A DNA stretch of 64,000 nucleotides from positions 1,240,001 to 1,304,000 of the forward strand of contig OZ242210.1 of assembly GCA_965206315.1 (NCBI GenBank), given 5' to 3'. The position numbers and the translations under genes are program-made. This DNA is from Bin16 sp965206315. GTDB taxonomy: Bacteria; Chloroflexota; Dehalococcoidia; Lucifugimonadales; Australimonadaceae. The notes beneath the pieces are model-generated. The model was given only the letters and a program-made list of their open reading frames with translations, searched no databases and was not told the DNA's origin. Each line of letters begins with the position of its first letter. Within the stretch, counting starts at the first letter, position 1. Positions 7,630 to 15,813 of this stretch are shown here, one piece after another.

Positions 7630-8042
7630 GGGGCGGGATACTCGAAGCGGTTGTTGCGCGTCTCGTCGAGGATGACGCGCTCGAGATGTCCGGCGAGGGG
7701 ACCGCTGAGGCGCTGCCAGATCGTACGGGCGATGTTCTCGCCGGTAGGGACGAGATGGAAGTAGTCCTCGACATCCAGGTTCAGGTAGCGGTGGTCGTAG
7801 AGGTCGAGGACGTTGCGTTTCACCGCGTCGTCGAGTTCGGTGAGCGGCATGACGAAGCCGGTGTCAGGGTCGACGGGGCCGCGAACGGTGACGGTGAGGC
7901 CGTAGTTGTGGCCGTGGCCGTTGGGGTTGGCGCACTTGCCGAAGATGGCCTCGTTCTGCTCGGGCGAGAGCGCGTCGGCGTAGAGCCGGTGGGAGGCTGC
8001 GAAGGCGTAGCGCCGCGAGAGGTGGACGACGGGCGTGCTCAT
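7626..8042 (-). CDS. 6-pyruvoyl-tetrahydropterin synthase/QueD family protein (copy 1)
   Basis: 138 residues, full length for the family. Zinc-binding histidines are in FAASHRL near residue 16 and in NGHGHNY near 43-48. The catalytic Cys precedes them in FGKCANPNGHGHNY, a form closer to eukaryotic PTPS than to E. coli QueD (CxxxHGH). A Glu/Asp-His pair for catalysis is provided by LYDHRYLNLD and VILDETRNN near the C terminus. It converts dihydroneopterin triphosphate to a 6-substituted tetrahydropterin (PTPS or 6-carboxy-tetrahydropterin synthase). The start overlaps the stop of a second paralogue by 4 bp and its stop overlaps the SDR gene, giving a tight three-gene unit. Confidence 0.9.
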   Translation of the reverse strand: MSTPVVHLSRRYAFAASHRLYADALSPEQNEAIFGKCANPNGHGHNYGLTVTVRGPVDPDTGFVMPLTELDDAVKRNVLDLYDHRYLNLDVEDYFHLVPTGENIARTIWQRLSGPLAGHLERVILDETRNNRFEYPAP

Positions 8043-8455
8043 GCGGTCGCTCCGAAGTAGTCGACGTAGAGGTCGTCGGCCTCGTAGAGGCGGAGGCGCG
8101 ACAGAGTCGCGCGGTCGAGGGCGTCGGCGATGCGGTCCCAGAGCACGGCGGCGAGGTTCTCGGTGGTCGGCTGGCGGTCGGCGAACCACGGGGTGTCGAG
8201 GTTGAGGTGCTTGTGGTCAAAGTCCGCGAGCACGCCCTCGACGGCTGACTTGAGGTCGACGAGGTTGATGACCATGCCGGTGTCCGGGTCGGGCTCGCCG
8301 GAGACGGCGACCTCCAGTGTGTAGTTATGGCCGTGGCCGTTGGGCAGTGCGCAGAGGCCGAACACACGCCGGTTCTCCTCCTCGCTCCAGTCGTCGCGGT
8401 AGTAGCGGTGGCTGGCGGAGAAGTCGAACCGGCGTGAGATGGTTACTGGGCCCAT
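8039..8455 (-). CDS. 6-pyruvoyl-tetrahydropterin synthase/QueD family protein (copy 2)
   Basis: 138 residues and clearly a paralogue of the next gene downstream: FSASHRYY, FGLCALPNGHGHNY, DPDTGMVINLVDLKSAVE, FDHKHLNLD, PTTENLA and a C-terminal YEADDLYVDYF. The zinc ligands and the catalytic Cys are all retained, so both copies should be active. The sequences differ enough that the duplication is old. Homologous trimers or hexamers normally form from one subunit, so the pair may form a hetero-oligomer or have divided substrates. It begins 12 bp downstream of a Rieske gene and overlaps the following gene by 4 bp. Confidence 0.9.
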   Translation of the reverse strand: MGPVTISRRFDFSASHRYYRDDWSEEENRRVFGLCALPNGHGHNYTLEVAVSGEPDPDTGMVINLVDLKSAVEGVLADFDHKHLNLDTPWFADRQPTTENLAAVLWDRIADALDRATLSRLRLYEADDLYVDYFGATA

Positions 8456-8467
8456 GCGGGTGTCCGC

Positions 8468-8803
8468 TTACTTGACATCGCCCACGAGGACCTCACCGCC
8501 CTCGACCTTGCACTCGTAGATGGCGATGGCGTGGCCGTCGCCGCGGGCGGACCTGCCGTCGCTCACGTTGAACTGCCATGCGTGCCAGGGGCACTCGATG
8601 ACACCGTTCTCGATCTTGCCCTCGCTGAGCGGGCCGCCGCTGTGGGGGCATACGTAGTTGGTGATGTGGAACTCCCCGTTCTCGTTCCAGACGGCCATCG
8701 GCTTCAGGCGCCACTTGCCCGCAGTGGGCCGGAAGTGACGGGCCTCGCCGGGTCTGACGTCGTCCACGTTGCAGAGGGCTACGAAGTCGGGCTGTTCGGT
8801 CAT
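8468..8803 (-). CDS. Rieske [2Fe-2S] ferredoxin-like protein
   Basis: 111 residues with one Rieske domain. The cluster ligands are the Cys and His of VCPHSGGPL (about residues 50-58) and of ECPWHAWQF (about 70-78), the CxH...CxxH pattern of dioxygenase-type Rieske ferredoxins. There is no membrane segment or Tat signal, so it is a soluble electron carrier or a small subunit of an oxygenase. The ATG at 8803 has a strong CAGGAGAGG Shine-Dalgarno. It heads the leftward run Rieske-PTPS-PTPS-SDR-VIT1, which suggests an oxidoreductive step near the pterin genes, but no oxygenase alpha subunit is present. Confidence 0.9.
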   Translation of the reverse strand: MTEQPDFVALCNVDDVRPGEARHFRPTAGKWRLKPMAVWNENGEFHITNYVCPHSGGPLSEGKIENGVIECPWHAWQFNVSDGRSARGDGHAIAIYECKVEGGEVLVGDVK

Positions 8804-8900
8804 GGATACCTCTCCTGAGCGCCAAGTTGTGAGGCGAGTGTAGCACCATGAGGTGGGCGTCGTTGCACGATGCGGTAGAATCGACGCGAGAGGACGCATC

Positions 8901-9206
8901 ATGGACGAGCAGCAACTGCCTGAACCGACAGCGGTAGAAGCACGGGAAGGCTTCCGGCTGTGGCTCAGCTACAGCGACGGCGCATCCGGCGAGGTTGACC
9001 TGTCGCATCTCGCGGGCAAGGGCGTGTTCGCCGCATGGAACGACCGCTCGTTCTTCGAGAAAGTGCGTATCACGCCGCACTGCTCCATCGCGTGGGGCGA
9101 GAGCGACGACCTCGAAATCTGTCCCGACGCACTGTACATGGAGATCACGGGTAAGACCGTGGAAGAGTTGATGCCCGGGTTGCAGAGCCTCCCAACCAAT
9201 GTCTGA
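8901..9206 (+). CDS. DUF2442 domain protein
   Basis: 101 residues. The pattern GFRLWLSYSDGASGEVDLS, then FFEKVRITPHCSIAWGES and ICPDALYMEITG is the DUF2442 beta-rich fold with its usual W-x-D/E...DL-x-I-x-P-D-x-LY ending. The ATG at 8901 has GAGAGGAC upstream. The 3' end overlaps the start of a DUF4160 gene by 8 bp. DUF4160-DUF2442 neighbours are common in bacterial genomes and behave like two-gene toxin-antitoxin-type modules in their distribution; no activity is established that I know of. Confidence 0.85.
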   Translation: MDEQQLPEPTAVEAREGFRLWLSYSDGASGEVDLSHLAGKGVFAAWNDRSFFEKVRITPHCSIAWGESDDLEICPDALYMEITGKTVEELMPGLQSLPTNV

Positions 9207-9459
9207 ACTCTGCCGGTTCTACGGAATCGTCATCCATATGTACTACAACGACCACGGGCCTCCTCACTTCCATGCCACCTATCAGGGAGCGAGGGCGGCA
9301 GTCGACATCAACACTCTCGCCTTTGGACCCGGACGTCTCCCCACGCGAGCGCGGCGGCTGGTGGCTGAATGGGCCTCGCTCCACCGGCAGGAGTTACGTG
9401 CCGCGTGGGAGCGCATCGGGCGAGCGGAGTCGCCCGGCTCTATCGAGCCTCTGCCGTAG
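9199..9459 (+). CDS. DUF4160 domain protein
   Basis: 86 residues. The hallmark is GIVIHMYYNDHGPPHFHATY (about residues 9-28), the DUF4160 motif with its HxxPHFH triad-like histidines, followed by a helix containing LVAEWASLHRQELRAAWER. It overlaps the DUF2442 gene by 8 bp, so translation is likely coupled. The conserved histidine cluster suggests metal binding or catalysis, and if the pair is a toxin-antitoxin module this would be the more toxin-like member; that is inference. Confidence 0.85.
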   Translation: MSELCRFYGIVIHMYYNDHGPPHFHATYQGARAAVDINTLAFGPGRLPTRARRLVAEWASLHRQELRAAWERIGRAESPGSIEPLP

Positions 9460-9470
9460 GCGCCACTCCC

Positions 9471-10652
9471 CTACAGCACGGGGCGGATGGTGGTGGCGGC
9501 GCGGCGGGCCTTGGCGCGGGCGTCGTCGATGGTTGCGCCGAGGGCGAGGGCGACGCCCATGCGGCGATGGCCGGTGACCTCCGGTTTGCCGAAGAGGCGG
9601 AGCGCGGTATCAGGCTCGGCGAGGGCTTCGTCGAGCCCTTCGTAGGTGAGGGACGAAGAGTCGCCGTCGACGAGCAGGGCGCAGGAGGCGGCGAGGCCGA
9701 GCTGGCGTATCGCGGGGACGGGCAGGCCGAGGATGGCGCGGATGTGCAACGCGAACTCGGAGAGGTCCTGCGAGACGAGCGTGACCATGCCGGTGTCGTG
9801 GGGGCGGGGCGAGACCTCGCTGAACCAGACGTCGTCGCCCTTGATGAAGAGCTCGACGCCGAAGATGCCCGCGCCGCCGAGCGCACCGGTGACGGCCTCG
9901 GCGATGCGGCGTGACTCTTCGAGGGCGCGAGGCGTCATCGGCTGGGGCTGCCACGATTCGCGGTAGTCGCCGTCGACCTGCAGGTGGCCGATGGGCTCGC
10001 AGAACGACGTCCCGCCCGCGTGGCGCACGGTGAGGAGCGTAATCTCGTAGTCGAACGGGACGAAGCCCTCGACGATGACGCGGGCGCTGTCGCCCCGAGC
10101 GTTCTCGATAGCGAACCGCCATGCGGGCGCGATGTCGTCAGCAGCGCGCAGCATGCTCTGGCCGTGGCCTGAGGAGCTCATGGCGGGCTTTACGATGGCG
10201 GGCAGGCCGACGGCATCGACGGCGTCGCGCACCTCAGCCTCGCTGTCGGCAAACCGGTAGGGCGAGGTGCGGAGTCCGAGTTCCTCGGCGGCGAGGCGGC
10301 GGATGCCCTCCCGGTCCATGGTGAGACGCGCGGCACGTGCGGTGGGGATGACGCGCCACCCCTCGTCCTCCAGCTCGACGAGCGTGGGAGTCGCGATGGC
10401 TTCGACCTCGGGCACGATGAGGTGGGGGCGTTCGCTCTCGACGACGCCACGGAGTGCGGCGCCGTCCAGCATCGAGAAGACGTGTGACCGGTGCGCGACC
10501 TGCATCGCGGGCGCGTTGGGGTAGCGGTCGACGGCGACGACTTCGACGCCGAGACGCTGCGCCTCGATGGCGACCTCCTTGCCCAACTCGCCGGAGCCAA
10601 GCAGCAGGAGGCGCGTCGCCGTCGGGGAGAGCGGTGTGCCGATGGACGCCAT
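9471..10652 (-). CDS. purT: Formate-dependent phosphoribosylglycinamide formyltransferase
   Basis: 393 residues, the length of PurT. It makes formyl-GAR in purine synthesis from GAR, formate and ATP. The N-terminal preATP-grasp domain starts with LLLGSGELGKEVAIEAQRLG; PEVEAIAT near 80 is the PurT version of the second motif; the ATP-grasp domain includes LPAIVKPAMSSSGHGQS near 150; GIFGVELFIKGDDVWFSEVS near 260 holds Mg-binding Glu residues; SPRPHDTGMVT follows and is highly diagnostic. The start at 10652 is an ATG 7 bp after the glpX stop, so the two probably share a transcript. PurT frees the step from formyl-tetrahydrofolate. Confidence 0.95.
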   Translation of the reverse strand: MASIGTPLSPTATRLLLLGSGELGKEVAIEAQRLGVEVVAVDRYPNAPAMQVAHRSHVFSMLDGAALRGVVESERPHLIVPEVEAIATPTLVELEDEGWRVIPTARAARLTMDREGIRRLAAEELGLRTSPYRFADSEAEVRDAVDAVGLPAIVKPAMSSSGHGQSMLRAADDIAPAWRFAIENARGDSARVIVEGFVPFDYEITLLTVRHAGGTSFCEPIGHLQVDGDYRESWQPQPMTPRALEESRRIAEAVTGALGGAGIFGVELFIKGDDVWFSEVSPRPHDTGMVTLVSQDLSEFALHIRAILGLPVPAIRQLGLAASCALLVDGDSSSLTYEGLDEALAEPDTALRLFGKPEVTGHRRMGVALALGATIDDARAKARRAATTIRPVL

Positions 10653-10659
10653 GCGCGGG

Positions 10660-11652
10660 TCAGGACTCGTAGCGGATCTTGTCGAGGCGGTCGAAGTTGT
10701 GGATGGCGTCGATCCAGCGGATGGTGCCGGAGCGGGAGCGCATGACGAGCGACTGCGTGGACGCGCGGCCTGAGGAGAAACGGACGCCGCGCAGGAGTTC
10801 GCCGGTGCTTGCGCCGGTGGCGGCGAAGAAGACATCCTCTCCGCCGACGAGCTCCATGGTGTCGTAGACGTGATCGACGTCCGTGCCGCGCTCGATGGCG
10901 GCCTGCCGCTCCTCATCGTTGCGCGGCCAGGGCTTACACTGGATCTCCCCGCCGGTGCAGCGCACGGCAGCGGCGGCGAGGACGCCCTCCGGCGAGCCGC
11001 CGATGCCCATCGCAGCCTGGATGGGGCCGTCCGGCAGCGCAGCCTGGATGACAGTGGCGATGTCCCCGTCCGGCACGAGCTTCACGCGCGCTCCCACGGA
11101 GCGTATCCGCCTGAGCAGCTCCTCGTGACGGGGGCGGTCCAGCACGCCGACGGTGATCTCACCCATCGCGCGTCCGAGCGCCTTGCCGATGTTGGCGAGG
11201 TTCGTCTCGACGGGGGCCTCGATGTCTATCACGCCCGCAGCGCCGGGGCCGACAGCGATCTTGTCCATGTAGAAGATGTCGGCGGGGACGTGCATGGTGT
11301 CGCGGGGGGAGAGGGCGATGGTGGCGATAGCGCCCGGCATGCCCTTGGAGAGGAGCGTGGTGCCGTCTATCGGGTCGACGGCGATGTCGACGCGGGGGTC
11401 GGAGCCGTCGCCGATCTGCTCGCCGATGTAGAGCATGGGGGCTTCGTCCTTCTCGCCCTCGCCGATGACGACGACGCCGTCCATGCTGATGCCGTCCAGG
11501 GTGTGACGCATGGCGTCGACAGCAGCCTGGTCGACCATCTCCTTGTCGCCGAAGCCCATGTGCCGCGCGGCGGACATGGCGGCAGCCTCGGTGACGCGGA
11601 CGAGCTCCATGGCAACGTTTCGCTCGATGGGTTGGCGGCTTCGTTCTGTCAT
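10660..11652 (-). CDS. glpX: Class II fructose-1,6-bisphosphatase
   Basis: 330 residues, typical of GlpX. The Li+-sensitive phosphatase metal site is visible as VVIGEGEKDEAPML near residue 62 and VDIAVDPIDGTTLL near 87 (DPIDGTT motif); GIGGSPEGVLAAAA near 218 and GASTGELLRGVRF near 283 are conserved GlpX segments. It hydrolyses fructose-1,6-bisphosphate in gluconeogenesis or a Calvin-type cycle, and a class I aldolase that makes its substrate lies 2 kb away. The 113-bp divergent gap to the next gene contains TAGAAT (read leftward at 11689-11694), a possible -10 element for this gene. Confidence 0.95.
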   Translation of the reverse strand: MTERSRQPIERNVAMELVRVTEAAAMSAARHMGFGDKEMVDQAAVDAMRHTLDGISMDGVVVIGEGEKDEAPMLYIGEQIGDGSDPRVDIAVDPIDGTTLLSKGMPGAIATIALSPRDTMHVPADIFYMDKIAVGPGAAGVIDIEAPVETNLANIGKALGRAMGEITVGVLDRPRHEELLRRIRSVGARVKLVPDGDIATVIQAALPDGPIQAAMGIGGSPEGVLAAAAVRCTGGEIQCKPWPRNDEERQAAIERGTDVDHVYDTMELVGGEDVFFAATGASTGELLRGVRFSSGRASTQSLVMRSRSGTIRWIDAIHNFDRLDKIRYES

Positions 11653-11766
11653 TGCGGGTCAGTCCTCCGGTTGATGGGGCGCGGTGAGATTCTAGCAGCG
11701 GGGCGGCGGGGATGCCGTATACTCCGCGCGGGCGCCCCGGGCATCGCCGGACAGGAGGACGGAAGT

Positions 11767-12588
11767 ATGTGCACGACCATCAAACACACCTTCCACCTGA
11801 TGAAGATGAGCTGGGACGTGCTGATGCTGGACAAGGAGCTGATGCTCTTCCCGGTGTTCTCGGCCATATCGATACTCATCCTGGTCGTCGTGTTCGGGGG
11901 GCTGGGGCTGTTGGGAGAGGTCACCGGCGGAGGCGGCGCAACCGCCGCCGAGAGCTCGCTCCAGGCGGGGATGGTGATCTTCGTGGTGCTGGCGTACATC
12001 ATCACCACGTTCTTCAACGCATCGCTTGTGTCGGCGGCGCTGGAACGATTGCGCGGGGGCAACCCCGACGTGGGATCAGGACTGAGCCACGCGCTGAAGC
12101 ACGCGCATCACCTCGTGCTGTGGGCGCTCATCACGGCCACGGTGACCATCGTCCTGACAGCGCTCAGGGCGGCATCCCGGCGGGTCCCGCTCGCCGGCCT
12201 GCTGCTCCGCATGGTCGGCGGGGTCTGGGAGTTCCTGACGTTCTTCGTCGTGCCGGTGATCGTCGCGGAGGAGCAGGGGCCCATCAGCGGCATCAAGCGC
12301 TCGGCGAGCATCGTGCGCCAGACGTGGGGACGACAGATCACCGCGAGCTTCAGCTTCATCATCTTCTACTTCGTGGCGGCCGTCATCGCGATCGTGCCCG
12401 CAGTGCTGGTGGGGCTGGTGAACGTCGGGGCCGGCGTCCTGCTGGGTGTCGTGCTGATGGCGGGAGCGCTGACCGTCGTGCAGACGCTGGAGGGCATCTT
12501 CAAGGCTGCGCTGTACGACTACGCGGTGGGCCAGCAGCCGCAGGGGTTCGACCTGCCGACACTGCAGATGGCGTACCGTCCGGCGTAG
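11767..12588 (+). CDS. Multi-pass membrane protein (DUF6159-like)
   Basis: 273 residues with about six hydrophobic segments: residues 25-48, 68-92, 115-135, 155-175, 195-220 and 222-240. The N terminus (TFHLMKMSWDVLMLDKELML) and the central GPISGIKRSASIVRQTWGRQ pattern recall DUF6159/YciC-like inner-membrane proteins of unknown function; the second is a cytoplasmic amphipathic loop. The ATG at 11767 has GGAGGACGGAAG upstream. TATACT at 11718-11723 is a reasonable -10 about 40 bp ahead. The glycosyltransferase gene follows after 9 bp. Confidence 0.75.
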   Translation: MCTTIKHTFHLMKMSWDVLMLDKELMLFPVFSAISILILVVVFGGLGLLGEVTGGGGATAAESSLQAGMVIFVVLAYIITTFFNASLVSAALERLRGGNPDVGSGLSHALKHAHHLVLWALITATVTIVLTALRAASRRVPLAGLLLRMVGGVWEFLTFFVVPVIVAEEQGPISGIKRSASIVRQTWGRQITASFSFIIFYFVAAVIAIVPAVLVGLVNVGAGVLLGVVLMAGALTVVQTLEGIFKAALYDYAVGQQPQGFDLPTLQMAYRPA

Positions 12589-12597
12589 CGTTGCCCG

Positions 12598-13641
12598 GTG
12601 CGGATAGCGCAGATCACGAGCGTGTACATCCCCGTGCCGCCGCCGACGCACGGCGGCACGGAGATGATGGTCTCCCACCTCACGGAGGAGCTCGTGCGGC
12701 GCGGGCACGACGTTCGGCTCCACGCCTCCGGCGATTCCTCGACAGCGGCCTCGCTTCGGGCAGTGACGGAGCGCGCGACGCTCGACCTGCCGGACGTGAC
12801 GCTGTACATCGAGAAGGAGCTGGAGGCGCGCAACGCGTTCGCGTTGTACCGGAGCGCGAGCGAGGTGGACGTCATCCACGCGCACTGGCCGGTGCTCGCG
12901 CAGTACTTCGCACCGTTCACGGCGACGCCGACGCTGCTGACGTACCACTACATCGAGCGTCACCTGCACGAGTACTACCGGCGTGAGTTGCCGCACCTGC
13001 ACCCGGTGTGCGTAAGTCGCAAGCAGGCCGAACTGCTGGGCGAGCCGGACCTGCCGGTCGTCTACAACGGGCTGGATATCGAGCGCATCCCTTTCCGGGA
13101 AACAGCTGAGGACTATCTCGTACTCGTGGCGCGCATGACGCCCACCAAGGGTATCGCCGAGGCGATACGCATCGCTCGGGCGGCAGGCGAGCGGCTGGTG
13201 CTCATCGGCCCGGTGTCGCGCTACCTGCCATGGAGCAGGGCGTTCTACGAGGAGGAGGTGCTGCCGCACGTCGACGGAGACCGCGTGACGCACGTCGAGG
13301 AGGCGCCGAACGCGGAGGTGCTCGACATCGTGTCGCGGGCCAAGGCGTTCCTCTTCCCGCTGCAGTGGGACGAGCCGTTCGGGCTCGCGGCGGCGGAGGC
13401 GATGGCATGCGGCACGCCGGTGGTGACGTACCCGCGCGGCGCGATGCCGGAACTGGTGGAGGACGGCGTATCCGGCTGCATCGTGGAGTCGGAGGAAGAG
13501 GCGATCGCGACCATCGCGCGGGCGTGCGCGCTCGACCGACGCGCGGTGCGGTCGCACGTCAAGGGGCGCTTCACGGTGGAGCGGATGGTGGACGGCTACG
13601 AGGCGCTGTACCGGGAGTGCTACTCCATGTCGGGGGAGTAG
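12598..13641 (+). CDS. GT4-family glycosyltransferase
   Basis: 347 residues, two Rossmann-like domains of the GT-B fold. The N terminus RIAQITSVYIPVPPPTHGGT has the PP-x-x-GG loop that binds the nucleotide-sugar phosphate region; HLTEELVRRGHDVRLHAS follows. The C-terminal domain carries YLVLVARMTPTKGIAEAI near residue 168 and the E-x7-E donor motif in EPFGLAAAEAMACGTPVVTY near 260. It transfers a sugar from a nucleotide donor, with acceptor unknown. The start codon is GTG at 12598, directly at the first strand; no upstream ATG fits. The 3' end overlaps the convergent aldolase gene by 22 bp. Confidence 0.9.
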   Translation: MRIAQITSVYIPVPPPTHGGTEMMVSHLTEELVRRGHDVRLHASGDSSTAASLRAVTERATLDLPDVTLYIEKELEARNAFALYRSASEVDVIHAHWPVLAQYFAPFTATPTLLTYHYIERHLHEYYRRELPHLHPVCVSRKQAELLGEPDLPVVYNGLDIERIPFRETAEDYLVLVARMTPTKGIAEAIRIARAAGERLVLIGPVSRYLPWSRAFYEEEVLPHVDGDRVTHVEEAPNAEVLDIVSRAKAFLFPLQWDEPFGLAAAEAMACGTPVVTYPRGAMPELVEDGVSGCIVESEEEAIATIARACALDRRAVRSHVKGRFTVERMVDGYEALYRECYSMSGE

Positions 13642-14639
13642 GCGCCCTGGCGGGCGGCGCTGGTGAGTTTGCAGCGGTGGAGGTACGCCTTCTGGGCGGC
13701 GGGGACGTTGGCGGGGTCGCCGAGCCAGGTGTTGAGCGGGAGGGCCTGCAGGCCGCGTCCGAAGGAGTAGCTCAACTCCCACGGCGCGTTGACCTCCGCG
13801 CCCCGGACGGCGATCTCGTGCATGTTCAGCGTGGCCTCGTCGTCCGGCTGGCCGCCGGAGAGGAAGACGATGCCGGGCACCGCGGCGGGGACGCTTCGCA
13901 TGAAGGCGTCGACCGTCCTGATGGCGACCTCGGTGGCCGGGGCGCGATCGGATGCGGTCGAGCCGGAGGTGACCATGTTGGGCTTCAGGAGCGTCCCTTC
14001 GAGGGCGACGTCGTAGAGCGCGAGTGCGCTGTAGACCTCGCGGAGCGTCCACTCGGTTATCTCCTGGTCCGCCTCGATGGTGTGGTCGCCGTCGATGAGC
14101 ACCTCGGGTTCGACGATGGGGACGAGCCCGGCCTCCTGGCTCAAGGAAGCGTAGCGGGCGAGGCCGTGCGCGTTGGCATCGATGCACTTCGCGCTGGGGA
14201 TGCCGCTGCCGATGGTGATGACGGCACGCCACTTGGCGAAGCGCGCGCCGAGTTCATAGTACTCGGCGAGGCGCGGGCGGAGGCCGTCCAGGCCCTCGGT
14301 GACGAGTTCGCCGGGCGAGCCTGCGAGCGGCATCGCGCCGGTGTCGACCTTGATACCGGGGATGATGCCCTTGCTCTGCAGACCCTCGACGAGCGGAGCG
14401 CCCTCAGCGCCGTTCTGGCGGATGGTCTCGTCGTAGAGGATGACGCCGCTGACGTAGTTCTCGGCGCCTTCGGCGGTGAAGAGCATCTCGCGGTAGTTTC
14501 GGCGGTTCTCCTCAGTGCTTTCGACGTTGATGGAGTCGAAGCGCCGCTTGATGGTGCCGGAGCTTTCGTCGGCGGCGAGGATGCCCTTCGCGGGGGCCAC
14601 GAGCGCCTGCGCAGTCTGCGCCAGTGCGTTGATGTCCAT
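13620..14639 (-). CDS. Class I fructose-bisphosphate aldolase
   Basis: 339 residues, close in length and motifs to the eukaryote-like class I aldolases: GILAADESSGTIKRRF near residue 20, YRELLF-like NYREMLFTA, GVILYDETIRQ, the Schiff-base Lys in GTLLKPNMVTSG near 222, PGIVFLSGGQPDDEAT near 262 and SFGRGLQALPLNTW near 300. The final Tyr of vertebrate enzymes is not present (the tail ends in GAYSPDME). It cleaves or forms fructose-1,6-bisphosphate by a lysine imine, without metal. ATG 14639 has AGGAGAAGGAGAG upstream. With glpX nearby it supports gluconeogenesis. The frame continues upstream but that region belongs to the divergent promoter zone. Confidence 0.93.
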   Translation of the reverse strand: MDINALAQTAQALVAPAKGILAADESSGTIKRRFDSINVESTEENRRNYREMLFTAEGAENYVSGVILYDETIRQNGAEGAPLVEGLQSKGIIPGIKVDTGAMPLAGSPGELVTEGLDGLRPRLAEYYELGARFAKWRAVITIGSGIPSAKCIDANAHGLARYASLSQEAGLVPIVEPEVLIDGDHTIEADQEITEWTLREVYSALALYDVALEGTLLKPNMVTSGSTASDRAPATEVAIRTVDAFMRSVPAAVPGIVFLSGGQPDDEATLNMHEIAVRGAEVNAPWELSYSFGRGLQALPLNTWLGDPANVPAAQKAYLHRCKLTSAARQGAYSPDME

Positions 14640-14805
14640 GCGTTCTCTCCTTCTCCTGACCGGGTTCTCGTATCGCCTGCGCGGCTGCCTTGAGACACGC
14701 GCCCGCAGCCCTGTGCACGGCGGGCCTATGATACCCTCCGGTACCGGCCTCGGCCATATCAGCGCCGACGTCATACCCCATCGAGAACTCAAGGAGCCTT
14801 ACCGC

Positions 14806-15813
14806 ATGGACAGCCTCGCCGTAGCAGTGCCCGTATTCCTCGCCAGCGCCGTTTTCGTCGTGCTCGCGGGTGTCGCGCTCGCGCGGTACGGGGACCAGGT
14901 CGCCGACATCACCGGATGGGGCACGCTGTGGGTCGGCACCATACTTGTGAGCATCGCGACGTCGCTGCCGGAGTTGATGACGAACATCACGGCGGTACGG
15001 ATCGACGCGCCGGGGCTGGCGCTGGGCAACGTGTTCGGCGCGGACATGATCAACATCTTCGCCATCTCGCTGGTGGCGATCGTGTTCGGCATAAGGAACC
15101 TCTTCCAGAACCAGCCAAGGGACACGCAGACGCTCGTGATCGTGGCGATCGTGCTCGGCATCATCGCGTTCGTCTTCGGGGCGCTGCGCGACTGGGCGCT
15201 CGGGCCGACGAGCGTCGGCGCGGTGGTGATAGCGGTCGGGTACGTGGTGGGGATGAAACTGGTCTACAACGCGGGAGCCGAGGGCCGCGCGGCGGCAGCC
15301 GAAGAAGGCAACGGGGATGCGGGCGAACAGACAACAGGCGCGTCCCGCGTGTGGACAGGGTTCTTCGTCGCGGCGGCGGTCGTGCTCATAGCCGCGTACT
15401 TCCTTGCGCTCAGCGCGGACGGCATCGCGGAGGCGACCGGGCTGGGGCGCAGCTTCATCGGCGTGCTGCTCGTCTCCATCGTCACAACATTGCCGGAAGC
15501 CTCGGTCACGGTGGCGGCGGCGATGCGGCGGTCGTACGGGCTGGTGCTCGGCAACATCTACGGGAGCTGCGCGTTCAACCTGTTCATCATCCCGATAGCG
15601 GGGCTGTTCTTCGTGGGCGGGCCGCTGCTGGCGGAGATGGAGTCCGCCCACTTTGTGGCTGCGGGCGCGGCGGTAGGGCTGATGATCTGCGGGTTCCTCA
15701 TCATACGGAGCTTCCAGACGGCGGTGCTGTCGCCATTGCGCCACCTGACGTATGCCGTGCCGCCCGCGTACATCGTGGCGCTGTTCTTCGTGTTCCAGCT
15801 GTCGGGGGACTAG
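14806..15813 (+). CDS. Calcium/sodium antiporter, CaCA family (YrbG-like)
   Basis: 335 residues with two inverted Na_Ca_ex repeats and about ten membrane segments. The alpha-1 repeat is TILVSIATSLPELMTNITAV (residues 45-64) followed by GNVFGADMINIFA; the alpha-2 repeat is VLLVSIVTTLPEASVTVAAA (about 220-239) followed by GNIYGSCAFNLFI. The conserved Glu in each (SLPEL, TLPEA) binds the cation. A Glu/Ala-rich cytoplasmic loop (about 160-182) joins the halves. It exchanges Ca2+ or another cation for Na+ or H+. ATG 14806 is preceded by AAGGAG; TATGAT at 14727-14732 is a possible -10. The 3' end overlaps the ctaG gene by 4 bp on the other strand. Confidence 0.92.
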   Translation: MDSLAVAVPVFLASAVFVVLAGVALARYGDQVADITGWGTLWVGTILVSIATSLPELMTNITAVRIDAPGLALGNVFGADMINIFAISLVAIVFGIRNLFQNQPRDTQTLVIVAIVLGIIAFVFGALRDWALGPTSVGAVVIAVGYVVGMKLVYNAGAEGRAAAAEEGNGDAGEQTTGASRVWTGFFVAAAVVLIAAYFLALSADGIAEATGLGRSFIGVLLVSIVTTLPEASVTVAAAMRRSYGLVLGNIYGSCAFNLFIIPIAGLFFVGGPLLAEMESAHFVAAGAAVGLMICGFLIIRSFQTAVLSPLRHLTYAVPPAYIVALFFVFQLSGD

